DNA of 64,000 nt from Promerops cafer (taxonomy: Eukaryota; Chordata; Aves; Passeriformes; Nectariniidae). The translations under genes were made by a program, and so were the position numbers. The stretch is taken from NCBI GenBank assembly GCA_013398275.1, contig VZSE01015608.1:186001-250000 (forward strand), in the 5' to 3' direction. Shown here one piece after another: positions 11,626 through 24,259 of the stretch (positions are counted from its first letter, which is position 1; the number at the start of each line of letters is the position of its first letter). Under the pieces are notes generated by a model that saw only the letters and a program-made list of their open reading frames with translations, was not told where the DNA came from and searched no databases.

Positions 11626-14600
11626 TTTCTCATGATCTCATGTAAATGTTTATCATGAGCTCAGACAGAAAGTAAAGATATCTCAGACACAATCCTTGTG
11701 GGGATGGTTTCATCATATGAACAACCTGAATCAAAGTCTCAACACTGCTGAAAGCTTAAAAGCTTTTTTCTCTTCAATTGCCACGTTATTTCCTTTCTGC
11801 TTTGCTCCTTCCCCCTCTTCTCAATCTCTCTCCTTCCATTTGCTCTAGCTCTGGGGTTCATCTGAGTGTCAGATTTTCATGGCCTGTTTTCATGTCACTG
11901 TATCAACTGTAAGATAAGCTATTATCTAGATAATAATTTCAAGAATAATTTTTTTTCCACATTGGGCAATACTGTATCACTTCTTTTATCAGTTACAAAG
12001 CACTCAATGCTGGCCTGTTAGGTAGGCAAATCTGTCATCTTAGAATGGTTACTTCTTTGTTTCCTTTCTTTCTGTTTAAATGCCACATTGGCATGAGTGC
12101 TTTCAGTGCATACTTCAGTGCTTGCTTCAGCACAGACCTCACTGCAACAGCAGGACCGTGCTAACTTCACCAGGGCACCTAAATCAGGAACATGGCTTCC
12201 TTTGCTAAAAATACAATCAACAGGGTGAAAAACAGGAATATTCAAAGAGAGATTCAACTATCTGACCTGTTCTGCAAATCCTTCCTCTTTTGTCACAGCA
12301 GGAACCCACAGCAGCTCTACTCCTATTTATATCAGGCATGTACATTTACATCAGGCTCCAAAGTTCACTAGGACCAATCTTATCATTTACCTGCAGTAAG
12401 AGGAAACACTTTTGGAGGCTGAAAACCAGCACATAGTAGCTGGCAATCTGATTTTGCCACTGCTATGCTCGGGCTATCAACCTTATAGGTGAAGCGCTCT
12501 TGTTTCAGTTTCTCAGCAACATTTTGAAACAGATTCGGTGGGAAGGAATACATTTTAAATGTCCAGATCAGCAGAGCCTGGGCCTTTTATTAACAATGGA
12601 AGAGGATATAAGAAACAACTGTCATAAGTTCAGCTCCCAGCTTTCAGGTGTCTCTGCAGAGCGCTGATGTCAGACCAGCTGACACTGCTGACCTATACAC
12701 CATCTAGAACCCTCTGTTTTGCAAAGGATTTTTCTTAGGAGGGGAAAAGAGTAACATGCATATTGCAACATTGTATAGATTCATCTGCCAGGGTATGTGT
12801 CATGGTGATGTGCAAACCTCAGCCAGTTCCTCTTGCATTGCAGATGAACCCTGAGTCATGTACAGGGCAAGTGCTGTGTCCCCAAACAACCTGTGATAAC
12901 GCATTGGTGGTCGAGCTTGCAGACAAGGTTGTGGTTTTAGACACAAACAAAAACCTTTTCCTGAAGCAGAAAGAAAACTGCAAACGAGTGGTTTTATTTC
13001 TCCCATTTTTCAGGCTGCGAACACTGATTTGTGTTTGTTGTTAGTAAAGACTGCTGTGAGGACATATAAAACTGGAACTGGAAGATCTAACACCTTCCAT
13101 GCTGGCTAGAGTGACCAGAGATCATCCAGGCATGCCAATACAGAAACAGCTCCTTGTTAATGAGGTGAACTGCAATCAAACATATTCTTTTTGTGAAAAC
13201 CTCCAGGCCTAAAAAAGGGCAGAAAGCAGCACTGAGTGTTGCTACTGAATACTTCCAGAGCAGGAAGAGCCATGGGGAAGAGGTACTGACCAGAGTGAGA
13301 GCTGCCTACCAATCCACATCTAATTAAGATTAATGAAGGCCAACAATGCTATCTCTAATTATACCTACCTAAAAGGCTTGTACAGCCAAAAAAGGCCACG
13401 TGCCTTTTTTCTTTCTTTTGTCTTAGCAATAGGTTAAAAAGTGTTTATTCTTCTTTGCTGCAAGGGGCTTCTCTGGCTGTGTTTCCAAAAGCCTAGAAGA
13501 TCAGGGAGATCAGGGAGAAGGACGGGTAGGGCTTCGGACTGAGGCCAGATATATCACAGAAGCTGTGTGTTGCTTTGACCAGAAGCCCTGGACTCCATAC
13601 CCAGAAGAAATTGCATCTTTAGTTTTAAAGATGAAGTTCTAAGTTGACAGGCCCACTGCTGCCTAAGTATTGTCTAAAAAACATCTGTCCTTTCTCTGAT
13701 CATTGAAAGCACCTCTGCTGGTAGGAGTGAGTGGGCAGATGAGCTGAGCTCCAGCCATGCCTCCTCAGCTTCCAGATAAATTTATCTAAGCAGTCAAAGT
13801 GAGACAAGGGCCATGACTGTTTCACCATAAACATATGCTGTTCCTGAGCAGCCACTTCTTGCACTGCTTAGGTAGATGTGACACCAGCTCAGTAATTAGC
13901 AACTGCACCCTCAGCAACTGCAGTTGTTTGTTTGATAAAACAGCCCTGAGTCATCAGGATTCTGAACTCTTGTGTCCTGGAGGACATCAGCTCAAATTTA
14001 TTCAAGGAAATAAACTGACAGCTATAAAGGGTGTTCATAGCAAAAGTGTGCAGAGAAGAGCATGAGCAAGGAACTATTTCCCTAAACAAGTGATAAAGGC
14101 ACACACCTGGGAAGCAAACTGGTTGGGGTTCAGTCCCACTCCAGTGGCTTTGAAAGAACTCTGAGCAAAACCAAGTGAGACTGTCCCAGTCAGCCTGTAG
14201 CTCAGGCATTAGTTCAGTTTCCTTCTCAAAGGTAGGCAGAAAGGATCTGAACTCAGATTTCATTCCTATTGTGACAACTGTTGTATACATAAAGGATACA
14301 TATCACTACCATTTATCCCATTCTGTGACTTGATTTTATCAGATCTATTCAGAAACAAATCAAAATAAGGTTATCATCTATTCTCATGGTTTATTTTGAC
14401 AAAAACCGGTCCATGCTGGCTAAGTCTCTGTATGCAATCTGGTCCTTTCACCTCAGGGAGGGTAGAAGTTGGAAAGCAGAGATGATAGCAGTGAAGATGA
14501 TCCAAGACAGCAAACAGTTTCTGTATAAGAGAAAACCAAATGGATGAGGAGTCTCCAGGTATGAAAAAGAAAAATGAGTAAGGCTACAAACAATGAATGG

Positions 14601-14664
14601 TGCTGAAGAGGTGACGAGGTAATGACTATTCACTGTGTCACACCACACAAAACCTACAGGGCAC

Positions 14665-14815
14665 CCACTGAAATTATTAGGTGTCAAATTAGGAGGAGAG
14701 AGCAGGTATTTTTTCACACAGTGCATAATTATATTGTCACAGGCTTCTGTGCAGGCCAAAAGTGTTCATAATGTCAAAAAGTCAGAGAAATTCAGTGAAG
14801 GCTGGTCCACTGGTA
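14665..14815 (+). mobile_element. Old CR1-type LINE fragment
   Basis: The succession 'aaattaggaggagagagcagg', 'tttttcacacagtgcataatta', 'cacaggcttctgtg', 'ggccaaaagtg' and 'gtccactgg' follows the 3' untranslated part of older amniote CR1 (CR1/L3-like) copies as I remember them ('...tttttcacacagcacataattaa...gccacaggatgttgtgatggccaaaag...'). It is diverged, with no coding capacity. The boundaries are approximate. Confidence 0.6.
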
Positions 14816-17800
14816 AAAATCAATAAATTTTTTAATAAAACAGTAGTTTTAATTCAACCTCTGACTCAGAAAGCAGGGCAGGAGAGATCACTGTTCTCAT
14901 TCTTTGTTCACTGTTCTTGTGCTTTCTCTGAGCATTACTGCTGCAGTGCCATAGTGGCATGCAGGCTACTGTTTTCTGTACAGTGATGTGAAGGTTCTTA
15001 GTCTGATGTTAATTTTGTTTTATATTTTGGCTGAGAAAAATCAGGTACTCACACAGCTTGCAGCACAGACATAGGCTAGACAGAGACACATAGGACACAG
15101 GAACCATCCTAACTCTCTGATGTCACTGTCAGGTAAACTCTAAATCCAATGTTTTGAATACCCATACCCTTAAGCTCTATCTGTAGATGAAAAAACACTA
15201 CATGAAGAACGTTAATTGAGTTCTGTCTCCAAAGTTACCATGATAAAAGTATTTATAGTGGAAAAATGAATACAAGACAAGTACCATATCTCACACAGAA
15301 CAATGAATACTTCACACTTTCTCCTGCTAGGAGATACTTAACTTCCCACAAGTGTGACACTGATTCTGTGCTGCTTCCTATGTTGTCCCCAATATGTCCT
15401 TTCTGAAACATGAAGGAGCAAATTAAGAAGCTTGTTTGTTCAAGGATAAACACTGCCATTCCTTTGCATAACATCCTTGTCTATCTTGCGATGGAATTTG
15501 GTCCATCTCCTAGCACTGTACAATACCTTACAACCTAGTCTGGGCTGCTGCCAGAAAACCAGTGTTTAAAACCACCTAAGGGAACATCTCAAACTTGTTT
15601 AACATTTCTACTAAGATTTCTACTGAGAGAAATCATAAGCTGGGGTAGGTAACATGGGGACCTGGACTAGTTCTTACAAGAATTCTTTTTCTTCTCCATG
15701 AAGGAGCATTAGCTAGTTTGGGCTCAAAATGGCTGGTTTGACTCTCCTGGACACTATCCCCTCGCAGCCTCTCTACTATGGAACACACTAATGAAAGTCC
15801 ATGCCCAAACATAGCAACCCCTGCTCCTCCTAGCTCTCAGTGATGCTCAGGCAGCATTGAAATTTTTACAGAATTGAGACAGAGTACAGTGACATGCCAA
15901 AAGATATTATTTCCTGTTATAATAAGTTTGACAAATTAAGAGGAAATAAAGTTGGTTTTTTTTTTTCACTTTGGAGCTCCTTGTAGAGTTTTTCCTAACC
16001 CAATGAACTGTAGGAAGTTTTGCAGTCTGACAACATAAGCCCAGGCTGCCTCCTATGGAAAACTGAATTTTGCTTCCAAAACAAAAGCTTCTCAGAGGAA
16101 CCTGTCTTTTTCCCTAGGAATGAGACAGTTGTGCCTCTAAAAATTTGTCCTATTCAGCATATCTCAATCAGACACTTAAAAGAGATGTAAAAAGACACTC
16201 CAGAAAAATTAAGCAAGATGGAGTTTTAAAGAAAACCATTTCTGACAAGTAAAAATATCATAGTAGACCACAGATGTACATCACATGCTTGTGATATATC
16301 TGTCCAGCTATACTAAGGAAAGAGTAAGAAAGGAATGACAAAAATTACATGTATCAGTTTAATTAGACTGAATAATTCTCTCATTTTGAAATAAGCATTA
16401 ACCATGGAACAGTATACCCTTCAAAAGTTACTATGAAAACAGACACTTGTCATCATGGAATGCTGGAAAAGAAGCTGAAAGAGTAAAGGGAACACTTGTT
16501 CCATGTTCTTGCAAACACTGGGTCTCATTAGCTGCCTGTTGAAAGAGGCAAAGCTTAGCTTTTCCACAGGTTCTTTTGTTTTATAATTTTTTTGTTTTCA
16601 CTAAGCTGTTCACACAGATTCCGCTGTCGCTCAGTGGCCTAATACAAAAATGGTCTGAACTTTGGAAGAATAAAAAAAAAAGAGGACAAGCAGGAAGCAC
16701 ACACTCTCTGCAGGGAAAGTACAGCAGGACACAGCACACACCTGGCTGCTTTCCCCAGGAGCAAGGGGGTCATCCCTGGTGAACTCCCTCATCTGAAGAT
16801 CACAGCATGATCCACGTGAGGAATGTGATGGTAACTTGTTGCTGATTCGAGTTTCAAACTGCAATGCAAATTAAAAGCTAGTGAACAGGCATGCCCCAGG
16901 AGGCAGGAGTTTCCTACCTCCCAGACCCAAGTGAATGATCTTTCTCAGGGTGACCTTTCATCTGGCAGGAAGCTATTTCCCTGCCTATTCCCAAAACGCA
17001 TCTGATTTTTTGAGGAAATGTGACAGCACCTCTACATTGGATTAATTCAGAGGACAATAGTAACTTATTCACTTACTAATTCTAACCAGTTCTAGGGTTT
17101 AAAATGAGAAAATGAAGTCAGCCACAACACAGTGTTACATTTCACATCTGGAATGTGTGTTGCAGCTGCACTTCAGTCTCAAGGCAATTATTTCGATCCC
17201 AAACCCAGTTGTAAATAAATCTAATTAATTAGAATGTTTTTCCTGCACCTTTACAGAAAAAAAGCTCAGTATTTCAGCAGAACCATAACCACCAGAAGTA
17301 GATTCTTGCTGCTGTTCTGCTCAGTTGTCTTAATTTATAAGAAATGTTTTCCAGTTAAACCTCCATCTATTTCCCACCCACACAAACTCAGTTTTATCTC
17401 AGATTTCTGACACTAAATCACTTCTATCAGAAAGTCTGCACCATTTCCCTGAAGCCTTAGTTTAATTCTAAGAAAATTAAAACTACTACATTCTGGAACA
17501 TTTCTATACTGTTATTTTAGGTCCATTTTTCGCTTTTTCTTCTTTAATGATCAGCACACAGATTGCAAAAGTGTTACAAACACTAAAATAAATTGTGCAC
17601 ACTTCCCAAATTCCCTGGCTAGAATTCCCCTCCAGATGAGACAGCAAAAATGCTTCAAGTTGATAACTATTACCAGTGGACATTCTCATAAACCAGTAGA
17701 CTAAACATCTTCTTGCATTCCTAGGAACTCTTCACTCTCTCCCGGCAAACTGAAAAGCAGACATTACTAAGATTATACTGCTCAAGTACAGTGATTTCCA

Positions 17801-17958
17801 GTTAAAAAATAAAACTTCCAAATTATTTCAACAGTTCTGAATGATGTCATGCACAACTAAAATTTTGTTTAAAGTAGGTTAAAAATGCTTTTACTGCAAT
17901 TTACTGCCTTTTGTAGTGCAACTGCAACACAAAATACCGTGTTGTAGTGTCTTTGTAC
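14816..17958. other. Non-coding, no feature recognised
   Basis: No exon, RNA gene or nameable repeat seen. The short open frames lack any supporting signal. Confidence 0.45.
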
Positions 17959-17959
17959 T

Positions 17960-18041
17960 AAAACAAAAAACAAACAAACAAAAAAACCAAAACAAAAAAT
18001 CAAAACAACAACAACAACAACAACAAAAAAAAAAAAACAAA

Positions 18042-18080
<39 letters not shown>

Positions 18081-18112
18081 AAAAAAAAAAAACACGAAAA
18101 NAAACACGAAAA
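17960..18112 (+). repeat. A-rich tract with (CAA)n
   Basis: About 150 bases almost free of G and T on this strand: AAAC/CAAA units, then (CAA)n, then near-pure A with scattered C, and one unresolved base (18101). The poly-Lys/Gln and poly-Phe open frames across it are artefacts. It abuts a CpG island directly. Such long A tracts resist nucleosome formation, and they are also prone to assembly and polymerase error. Confidence 0.95.
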
Positions 18113-18458
18113 ACCCCCAGAAGTCAGTTTGGTGGCCGAGACTTGAAGTAATCGCTATGCCCCGCCAGCCGATACCGGGGCACCACATGCTAGGAGGCCG
18201 TGGGGTTTGACCCAAGGGGGTCGGCGCCCGCAGCAAGCCCTGAGGGTGCAGGCGGGAACGCTGCCCCAGCGAGAAAGCTCTGCCTTGAAATGTCCGGGCA
18301 TTCGCCTTTATTTGTCAAAATCCTAAACACTTGTGTAAAAATGAACAGGGACTCTCTGGCCGAGTTTAACGGAGCGCCACTGCCGGCCCGGGCCGCACCG
18401 TCCCCACTCTCCCGCCGGGCGCCCTCGGGGCAGCGGCGGCGTCTCCGGCTGGCGGCGA

Positions 18459-18472
18459 GCGCCATCTGGCGG
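18459..18472 (-). promoter_or_regulatory. CTCF-like site
   Basis: On the minus strand the sequence is CCGCCAGATGGCGC. This agrees with the CTCF core consensus (CCASYAGRKGGCRS) at all but the third position. It lies in the CpG island. Motif presence alone does not show binding. Confidence 0.5.
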
Positions 18473-18599
18473 CGAGCGGGGCTGCCCGCGCCTCGGCCCC
18501 GCTCCCTGCCCGAGGCCTCAGGGAGGCGGCGGGAACAGTTCCGGGTGATCGCCCTCGGCGGAGCCGCGTGGTTGGCACGGCCTGACCCCGAACCAGGCG

Positions 18600-18604
18600 A
18601 TTGG
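18600..18604 (-). promoter_or_regulatory. Inverted CCAAT box
   Basis: ATTGG in the context GGCGATTGGGC, the usual reverse NF-Y site of CpG-island promoters, about 55 bases from the ZNF143-like motif. The motif is short, so the support comes mainly from its context. Confidence 0.4.
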
Positions 18605-18658
18605 GCAGCAGCAATAAACCACGTATTTTTAAAGCGCTTTAATGGCCAGGGCCTTCAG

Positions 18659-18670
18659 TTCCCACAATGC
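18659..18670 (+). promoter_or_regulatory. ZNF143/Staf-like site
   Basis: TTCCCACAATGC matches the core of the ZNF143 (SBS) consensus, usually written around TTCCCAGAATGC or TTCCCACAATGC. It sits at the 3' edge of the CpG island, close to the CCAAT and CTCF-like motifs. ZNF143 sites are typically promoter-proximal. Confidence 0.5.
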
Positions 18671-18699
18671 CTCTAGTTACCTGGAGTCTCTCGGAGAAG

Positions 18700-21600
18700 G
18701 CTTTGTTTTTGTGTTCCCCATTTCTGCACTGCTTCCAGAGGGAGCACCTAAAATACACCTGCACACCCTTCAGGCGCCGTGCCGGGAGGTCGTGGCATCA
18801 GTGACATTCCTCGGGGGATACTTACCCAGGCCCTCTCTTTAGGAAAGGCTGACCAGCCTCCCCACACGGCTCTGTGACCTCCGGGGCCTGACCATCACTC
18901 TGGGAGTAGTGCCAGCCCTGGTGTAATAAAAGACATGTTGAAGACATTAACTCATGCATCTTTGCACTGTTAAAAAAAAAAAAAAAGAAATTAACTGGGA
19001 GATTTCTGCTGCAATTATTTCATGAAACCGCATGTACCTCAGCATCACCCATGTTGCCAGTAACCTCCAGTCTGGCCACGGCCATTGAGCAGCAAGAGCG
19101 AGGCCACATTATCTGTTTCTTTGTGTGACAGGTTAATTCTACAATCCATTATTTTCATGGGCAATAAATTTCACAAGGAAGCTCGTCTCTTGGTAACACC
19201 GTGAAATATTTCTTCTTGCTTTTGCCTTCACTTAAATGATACGGCTGTTGTGACTCAAGTGCTGATAACATCCCCCTGTCCTGACCGAGGCAGTACTACG
19301 GCTAATAAACATTTCTGACAAAATTTTTCAAACACAATTGCAACCTCCTTGTCACAGCCTATTTTCAGAAGACAAGGCTTCCCTACAAGCTATTTTACAA
19401 TTCTACTAAGAGCTGTACTTGTGAACATTCTACGGAGATGTCACGTGGCTGGGGATCAATTAGGATGTATAAGCCCACCAAGGGGAAGGGGTGAAAAAAT
19501 TAAGACAGTGTTAATGCCTTGGCAATCCCATTTTATACAGCAATACATGCATTAAGAGTATTTTGTCAATATAATTTTTAAGGTATCTGGCAAAACCATT
19601 TTTCTTCAACTTACTTGGTAGAATGTACATCATCCAGATGTTGATTATGATCTGAAAGTGAGAGGCATTTAATTCAAAGTTTACATTTCAATAGACTTAT
19701 GAGACATTTATTTAAATATTGTAAGAAAAATAATTTTCCTAGGTTAAAAGCCAGCTCCATGTGTGAAAGACATGAGCTGTCAAGACCTCACTCCAGAATT
19801 CCCATATCTTTGCGTTAATTATTAACCCATTGCTTCCTTGTCATTAATTAAAAGGGATTGACTTGGACACTTTGTTGCTGGGCAACTAAAAGAAAGATCA
19901 GCAAACTTTGTATGAATGATGAGGTATTGAATATCCCCAGCCAGGTCTCCTTCATGTTTGAATGCAATCCAATGTGGTCAAGTACAGCCTGATGTCTTTT
20001 CTTGGACATGTTTTAACTGAAGCAAATACCTACTGTAACCAGGTAAACCTTTTGTTCAACCTCAAAAAAAAAAAAAAAAAGGAAAACAACCAAGCACGGT
20101 TGATTCAAAGGGATAATTAGGTAACAGGAATACTAGTGTTGACATAATAACATTACTTCTAAAACAAATATAATTACTCTCTCTCTTGCAGTATTAACAG
20201 AAAATCACAAAGAGCTGTGTGAATAACAATCCAGTGAATAACAGAAGAAAAAAGCATTTCTTTCAGAAAGGTGCAAAGTGGAGTATTTTTCTATTTATTT
20301 TGTCCACCTAGCTGGTAGTACAGACTGATCCTTTTGCATTCTATACCATGCACAGTGCTATTCTACTTCAAAAGTGAGCACTTAAAGGGATTAGTGTTTG
20401 TTGATTGCTTTCATGAGATAATATAGTCTTGTTCTCCTCTATGCTTTTTACCCATAATCTTTTATTTCCAAGGAGAAAATTCTGATTAGCCCTATGCTTT
20501 GAATAGCAGAATTATTTCAGAGAGTGTGACAATTGTGTAATCATTCAAATAAGCCAGTGAACAAGCCGGTACAAATTTATCCCCAGCATAACAATTCTGA
20601 TTCAATTGAAATTAAAACAGTCAAAAATCCACAGTACAGAGTTAAATTCCCTTGAGGGTTCAATAAGTGAAACCTCTCAGGCTGGAAATACCTGTTTTGA
20701 TTTCTTAACCAGATTAATGCATCATCCTTACAGAATATGCTGTGTGTTAAAATACAGCAACATAGACAGAGACCAATGAAACCAGTTCACAAACAAGATG
20801 AAATTGCTTTAGTGAATATAAAGTAGAATTAACACTGTAGCACATATAGGCATCTGGGCTTGGAAATAAATCATCAAAGTCAGATTTCTAATAACTTTTT
20901 TTTTCAGAGATGAGCTGAACTTTTAATGGTTTAAATTAGAGCAGAAAATATACATGTGACTTTTCAGAGAGGCATGGCGGGGCACTTGTGGAGCACTGAA
21001 GTCAGAAAAAGCAGTGATGATACAATTTCTGTTACCTGGTGGTTTATGCAATGACAAAGTCATGGCCCGAATGGCTTTAATTCAATGAATGGTTAGAAGA
21101 TCCAGAATGCACAATACACCCTAGAGCACTCCTGCACCACAGCTGGGATGAAGACTCTATGGCTGTAACTGGAATACTGGCCAACATTAACTTCTGCTTT
21201 CTCAGAACTCTGAAAAATGTGAAAGGACTTCCAGAATTACTTAGAATAATTATATAAAGCCCAGGAAACCTAATAACAGATCTTCAAAATACTTAATTTG
21301 TTGAAGAGGAAGCTCAGAGTTGATCAATTGAAAATCTGTGTAGAAGATTCCTAATAGTCAACGGACAGGAAGATTCTTTAGCTTCTAAGCCAAATAAAAT
21401 GAGAACAGAAATAGGACCACATTATTCACAGTGAGCGTAATTAACTCCTGGAATTATCTACTCAGGAAGCAGGTGTTTTCTCCATCACTCTTAGTCTATC
21501 TGGGGCGGGTATGAGCTTTGCACAATAGTGTTTGGAAAGAGACATACTGAAACCTGCTGAAAAACATTGCTGCAGCCTGTCCAAACATTGAAACTGCCAG

Positions 21601-22376
21601 CTTGCCCAGATGCAGCAAGAAAAGCTTGTGATTCAGCATAAGTGCCTGCTGCTGCCTACTATTACTGACACCAGTAGGCTGTGTAGAAGCTATTTCAAAT
21701 CTTCCCATGGTTGACACAGCAGCTGAGAGGAGTAAGAAGAACATGTTACTTGGATCTAAAAGCTCCAGTGCTCAGCCACAGGACCAAGCAGGATCACAAG
21801 TACTCTAAGAGCCAGCCTCAGCAGCCCCTTTGGACCTCCTCTTTCCCATCACAGGGGGATTCGACCTCCCAGCTAGCACGACCCTGATGCCAGCCACATG
21901 ACACGACTCTACCTCAAGAACCATACTTAAGTTGCCTACATGCCTTACCAGGCCCAGGAGTCACCCTCTGACCAGCCCTTTCCATGTAAACCTAAAGTTA
22001 AGCCCTCTCCATGTTAGTCAGATAAGGAGAGGACATCCTATGAACATCTGGTTGGACAAAGAGGCAATGTGTGGAAAGGGGACATGAGGAAGAGGATTGC
22101 TTTGAATATGTGGTGTTGTGATGCTTCAGAGGTATTGCTGTCAGAAGTTCTGTAATGAAATAGGAAACATCTGTGACTGCAGCAGTGGGCAGATGTGTTA
22201 ACAACCTCTGCCTGCACGGGAGTGACCAACACATGTATCATCACCACCAAGGTGCAAAGGCAGGAACCTGGAGAGAAAATACCAGGAGAGCCAAAGACCT
22301 TCAGAAGGAACTTCCTCCCAGGCATAAAGGAAATAAAAGGCTGTTTAAATATCTCTCCTGAGCTCAGAAAGCATAG
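18700..22376. other. Non-coding, no feature recognised
   Basis: Mostly AT-rich sequence with short poly-A runs near 18972 and 20064. No exon or repeat family recognised. Confidence 0.45.
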
Positions 22377-22382
22377 AGGGTG

Positions 22383-22942
22383 TGTGGTGGTGGGTCCCAC
22401 TCCCCATGGTTTGTTCCTGTTACCCCTGGGTTTTGGTTTCACCCTGGGTTTTCCCCTCCCTAGTCCTGCTGCCAGTTACTCCCGGGACACACCTGTTCCT
22501 TTATATACATGTCAATCTCACCTGGTTCCTACCCCTAGTTTGAGAGAGTTCCCTGTTCCTCAGTGTCTAGTTGGTCCACTTGACCCTTTCCACTCCCCAT
22601 GCCTTTCCTATAGGGTGCTAGGTAATGGGTCACTCCTTTCTCCCCTCCCCACTGTGACCTGATTGGTAAAGAATTGTAACTCCCCCGGGGTTTAAATATA
22701 AGAGTGGGCTTTGCTCTCTTGCTCTCCCTGTTCATTCTGCTTGGGACAATAAACCTGAGAAACTGGACAAGAGGGAGCCTTCTCTAAGTTCTTGCCCCGA
22801 AACCTCAACACTACAACATCTATAGCTGTAGAGGAGCAGCTTTGAACTGCATCGGTTCCCGAGACTGCTGGCGGGCTCCAGAACGGTATTTTGGCACAGC
22901 CGGTAGCAGAGCTAGCTGGGGTTGCCTACCAGTGCAGTGTCA
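22383..22942 (+). mobile_element. Solo LTR of an endogenous retrovirus (6-bp TSD), 560 bp
   Basis: The element begins TGTGGTGGTGGG and ends GCAGTGTCA (TG...CA). It is bounded by the 6-bp direct repeat AGGGTG (22377-22382 and 22943-22948), read here as its target-site duplication. A TATA-like box (TATAAG, 22697-22702) and a polyadenylation signal (AATAAA, 22748-22753) lie in the right order, followed by a long U5-like part of about 190 bases. No internal viral genes are present. The open frames across it (22195-22662 and the reverse frames) are not genes. The 3' limit rests on the duplication alone and is somewhat less secure than the 5' limit. Confidence 0.82.
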
Positions 22943-22948
22943 AGGGTG

Positions 22949-23541
22949 CTTAAAACATTCTGGTGAGGCTGTGAATAATTCTTGGAATTACACAGATTCA
23001 CTCAGAACTGAACAGCAGTGTCAGCAAAGCTGTGGGACTCAGCAGGACCAGCTCACAGGCCCTGAACAGCACCTACCTGGGAAACCAGCACAGCTCCATG
23101 GCAGAGCAAGGTGTGACTGTAAAATATTAGTTGGTTGCATTTTACAAAATTTTCTAATTGAAATTTCAGTGCAAATGAGATACCCGACAAGGAAACTTCA
23201 ACAAAACTATTAACATTTGGTGAGACTATAAATATGATGAAGTGTATGAGAACATACTAATTAAATATTAATTGAATCATACAAGGCTGTGCTGTTTGTA
23301 TATTCTGCATAAAATAATCTCCTTTGCAGAGGGGGGAAGCTTAAGTTCTTGTTAACAAGAGGTTACAGTGGAATCAATTATTAAAAGCTTCTAAAAAGGA
23401 GCACTGCATTTACAATTCTCCTGTATAAATTCAATGACAATTCATCTCTCTTGATCTGTAGTTTTGATTTGTAATAGATGTAGTCTTTTACATCACTTAT
23501 TTCTGAAACTTTAACTTCTAAAATCTTCTGGTTTAGATATT
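22949..23541. other. Non-coding, no feature recognised
   Basis: The stretch between two LTR-derived elements. It has no internal retroviral sequence that I can recognise, so the flanking LTRs appear to be independent insertions. Confidence 0.4.
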
Positions 23542-23790
23542 TGTCTTGGTTTGAAAGACAGGTGTCTGCCAAGGAAGGCGGGAACCTCTCTTGGAATGGA
23601 AAATATAATACCCTTCCCTCCAAATTATTATAACTTTGAAATTAAAGGGCTTTCAGGCAAAGGTATGGGAAAAGGAATAACAGTTCTTTACTAGTTTGTG
23701 TGTATAACAACGCAAACAAACAACAACAATGGCAGCAACAACAAACAAAACCAGAAACCAGTAACAGCCTTCCCCTCAGAGAGTGTATAA
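23542..23790 (+). mobile_element. 5' part of an older LTR (passerine ERV type)
   Basis: It starts TGTCTTGGTTTGAAAGACAG and continues through 'ggaatggaaaatataatacc', 'aattattataactttgaaat' and 'ggaataacagttctttacta'. This is the 5' region of an LTR that I remember as very common in songbird genomes (probably ERVL class). The 3' half is not clearly recognisable. It may continue toward 23868, where a younger LTR is inserted, and resume after 24260. No target-site duplication was identified. Confidence 0.55.
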
Positions 23791-23874
23791 AAGCTTTCCT
23801 CAATGTGGAGACATTCCCATCGAGATGCTTCCCTAGGATTGAGAGGAATTAGGAGATTCTCTGCACACCACTAT

Positions 23875-24253
23875 TGTAGCAATGTATTTGAACAGCTTAG
23901 ACCACAGTGTGCTCCAGCCAAACTGCTTTTAGGTATTCTTATTAGAACCCTCTGGAATTCGTCAAGGTTACTAAGACATAAACTGTGCTAAATTAAGAAA
24001 GAAGAGGCTGAAAAACAGAATACCAAGGCAGCAAGAATTAGATAAAGGAAGGCTGTGAAGCACTGGACTGCAACCAATCATATTTCGTGAAGAGTGCAAA
24101 CAGAACACGTGGACAAGATATCAGCACCAATCAAGTAATGCGTGATCACGTATACAGTAGTTTTAGAATGTATTAATAGAGCTTAATGTAAACAATAAAG
24201 TGGCTTCTGCTTAATCACATTGGTTAGCTGTCCAGAAGTCCTGTGCTCCCACA
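23875..24253 (+). mobile_element. Solo LTR (ERVK-like), 379 bp
   Basis: Ends are TGTAGCAATG...TGCTCCCACA. The 6-bp direct repeat CACTAT flanks it exactly (23869-23874 and 24254-24259), again the class II duplication length. The polyadenylation signal AATAAA is at 24194-24199, with a short U5 of about 54 bases after it. There is no internal viral sequence. It sits just downstream of, and perhaps within, an older LTR fragment, which makes this a small retroelement hotspot. Confidence 0.87.
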
Positions 24254-24259
24254 CACTAT

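Larger units (their letters stand above)
5116..14660. other. Non-coding region with simple repeats only
   Basis: About 9.5 kb without any exon I can support. It includes a purine-rich tract (around 7141-7230), a perfect short inverted repeat (7560-7586), a CA microsatellite (11202-11248) and a run of 13 G (11613-11625). Small open frames show no domain signature or splice context. Confidence 0.5.
18120..18625. promoter_or_regulatory. CpG island, gene not identified
   Basis: About 500 bases rich in G+C and CpG (for example around 18360-18500), in sharp contrast to the AT-rich flanks. CpG islands normally mark vertebrate promoters. I cannot identify a first coding exon on either strand. The 158-codon open frame at 18200-18676 is Arg/Ala/Pro-rich, as expected of any GC-rich frame. 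It could be the promoter of a non-coding RNA, of an unseen 5' untranslated exon, or an enhancer or boundary element. MAPK11 starts far to the right, so an alternative distal promoter for it is possible but unproven. Confidence 0.65.

Noticed and set aside
13889..14290. 133-codon minus-strand open frame
   Set aside because: No domain or family resemblance; length is within chance for a window of this size.
17891..18236. Poly-Phe/Cys and poly-Lys/Gln open frames
   Set aside because: Artefact of the A-rich (CAA)n tract.
18200..18676. 158-codon Arg/Ala/Pro-rich open frame
   Set aside because: GC-driven open frame in a CpG island. No recognisable protein or splice structure.
22195..22662. 155-codon open frame
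   Set aside because: It crosses the 5' boundary of the solo LTR and shows no retroviral protein motif.
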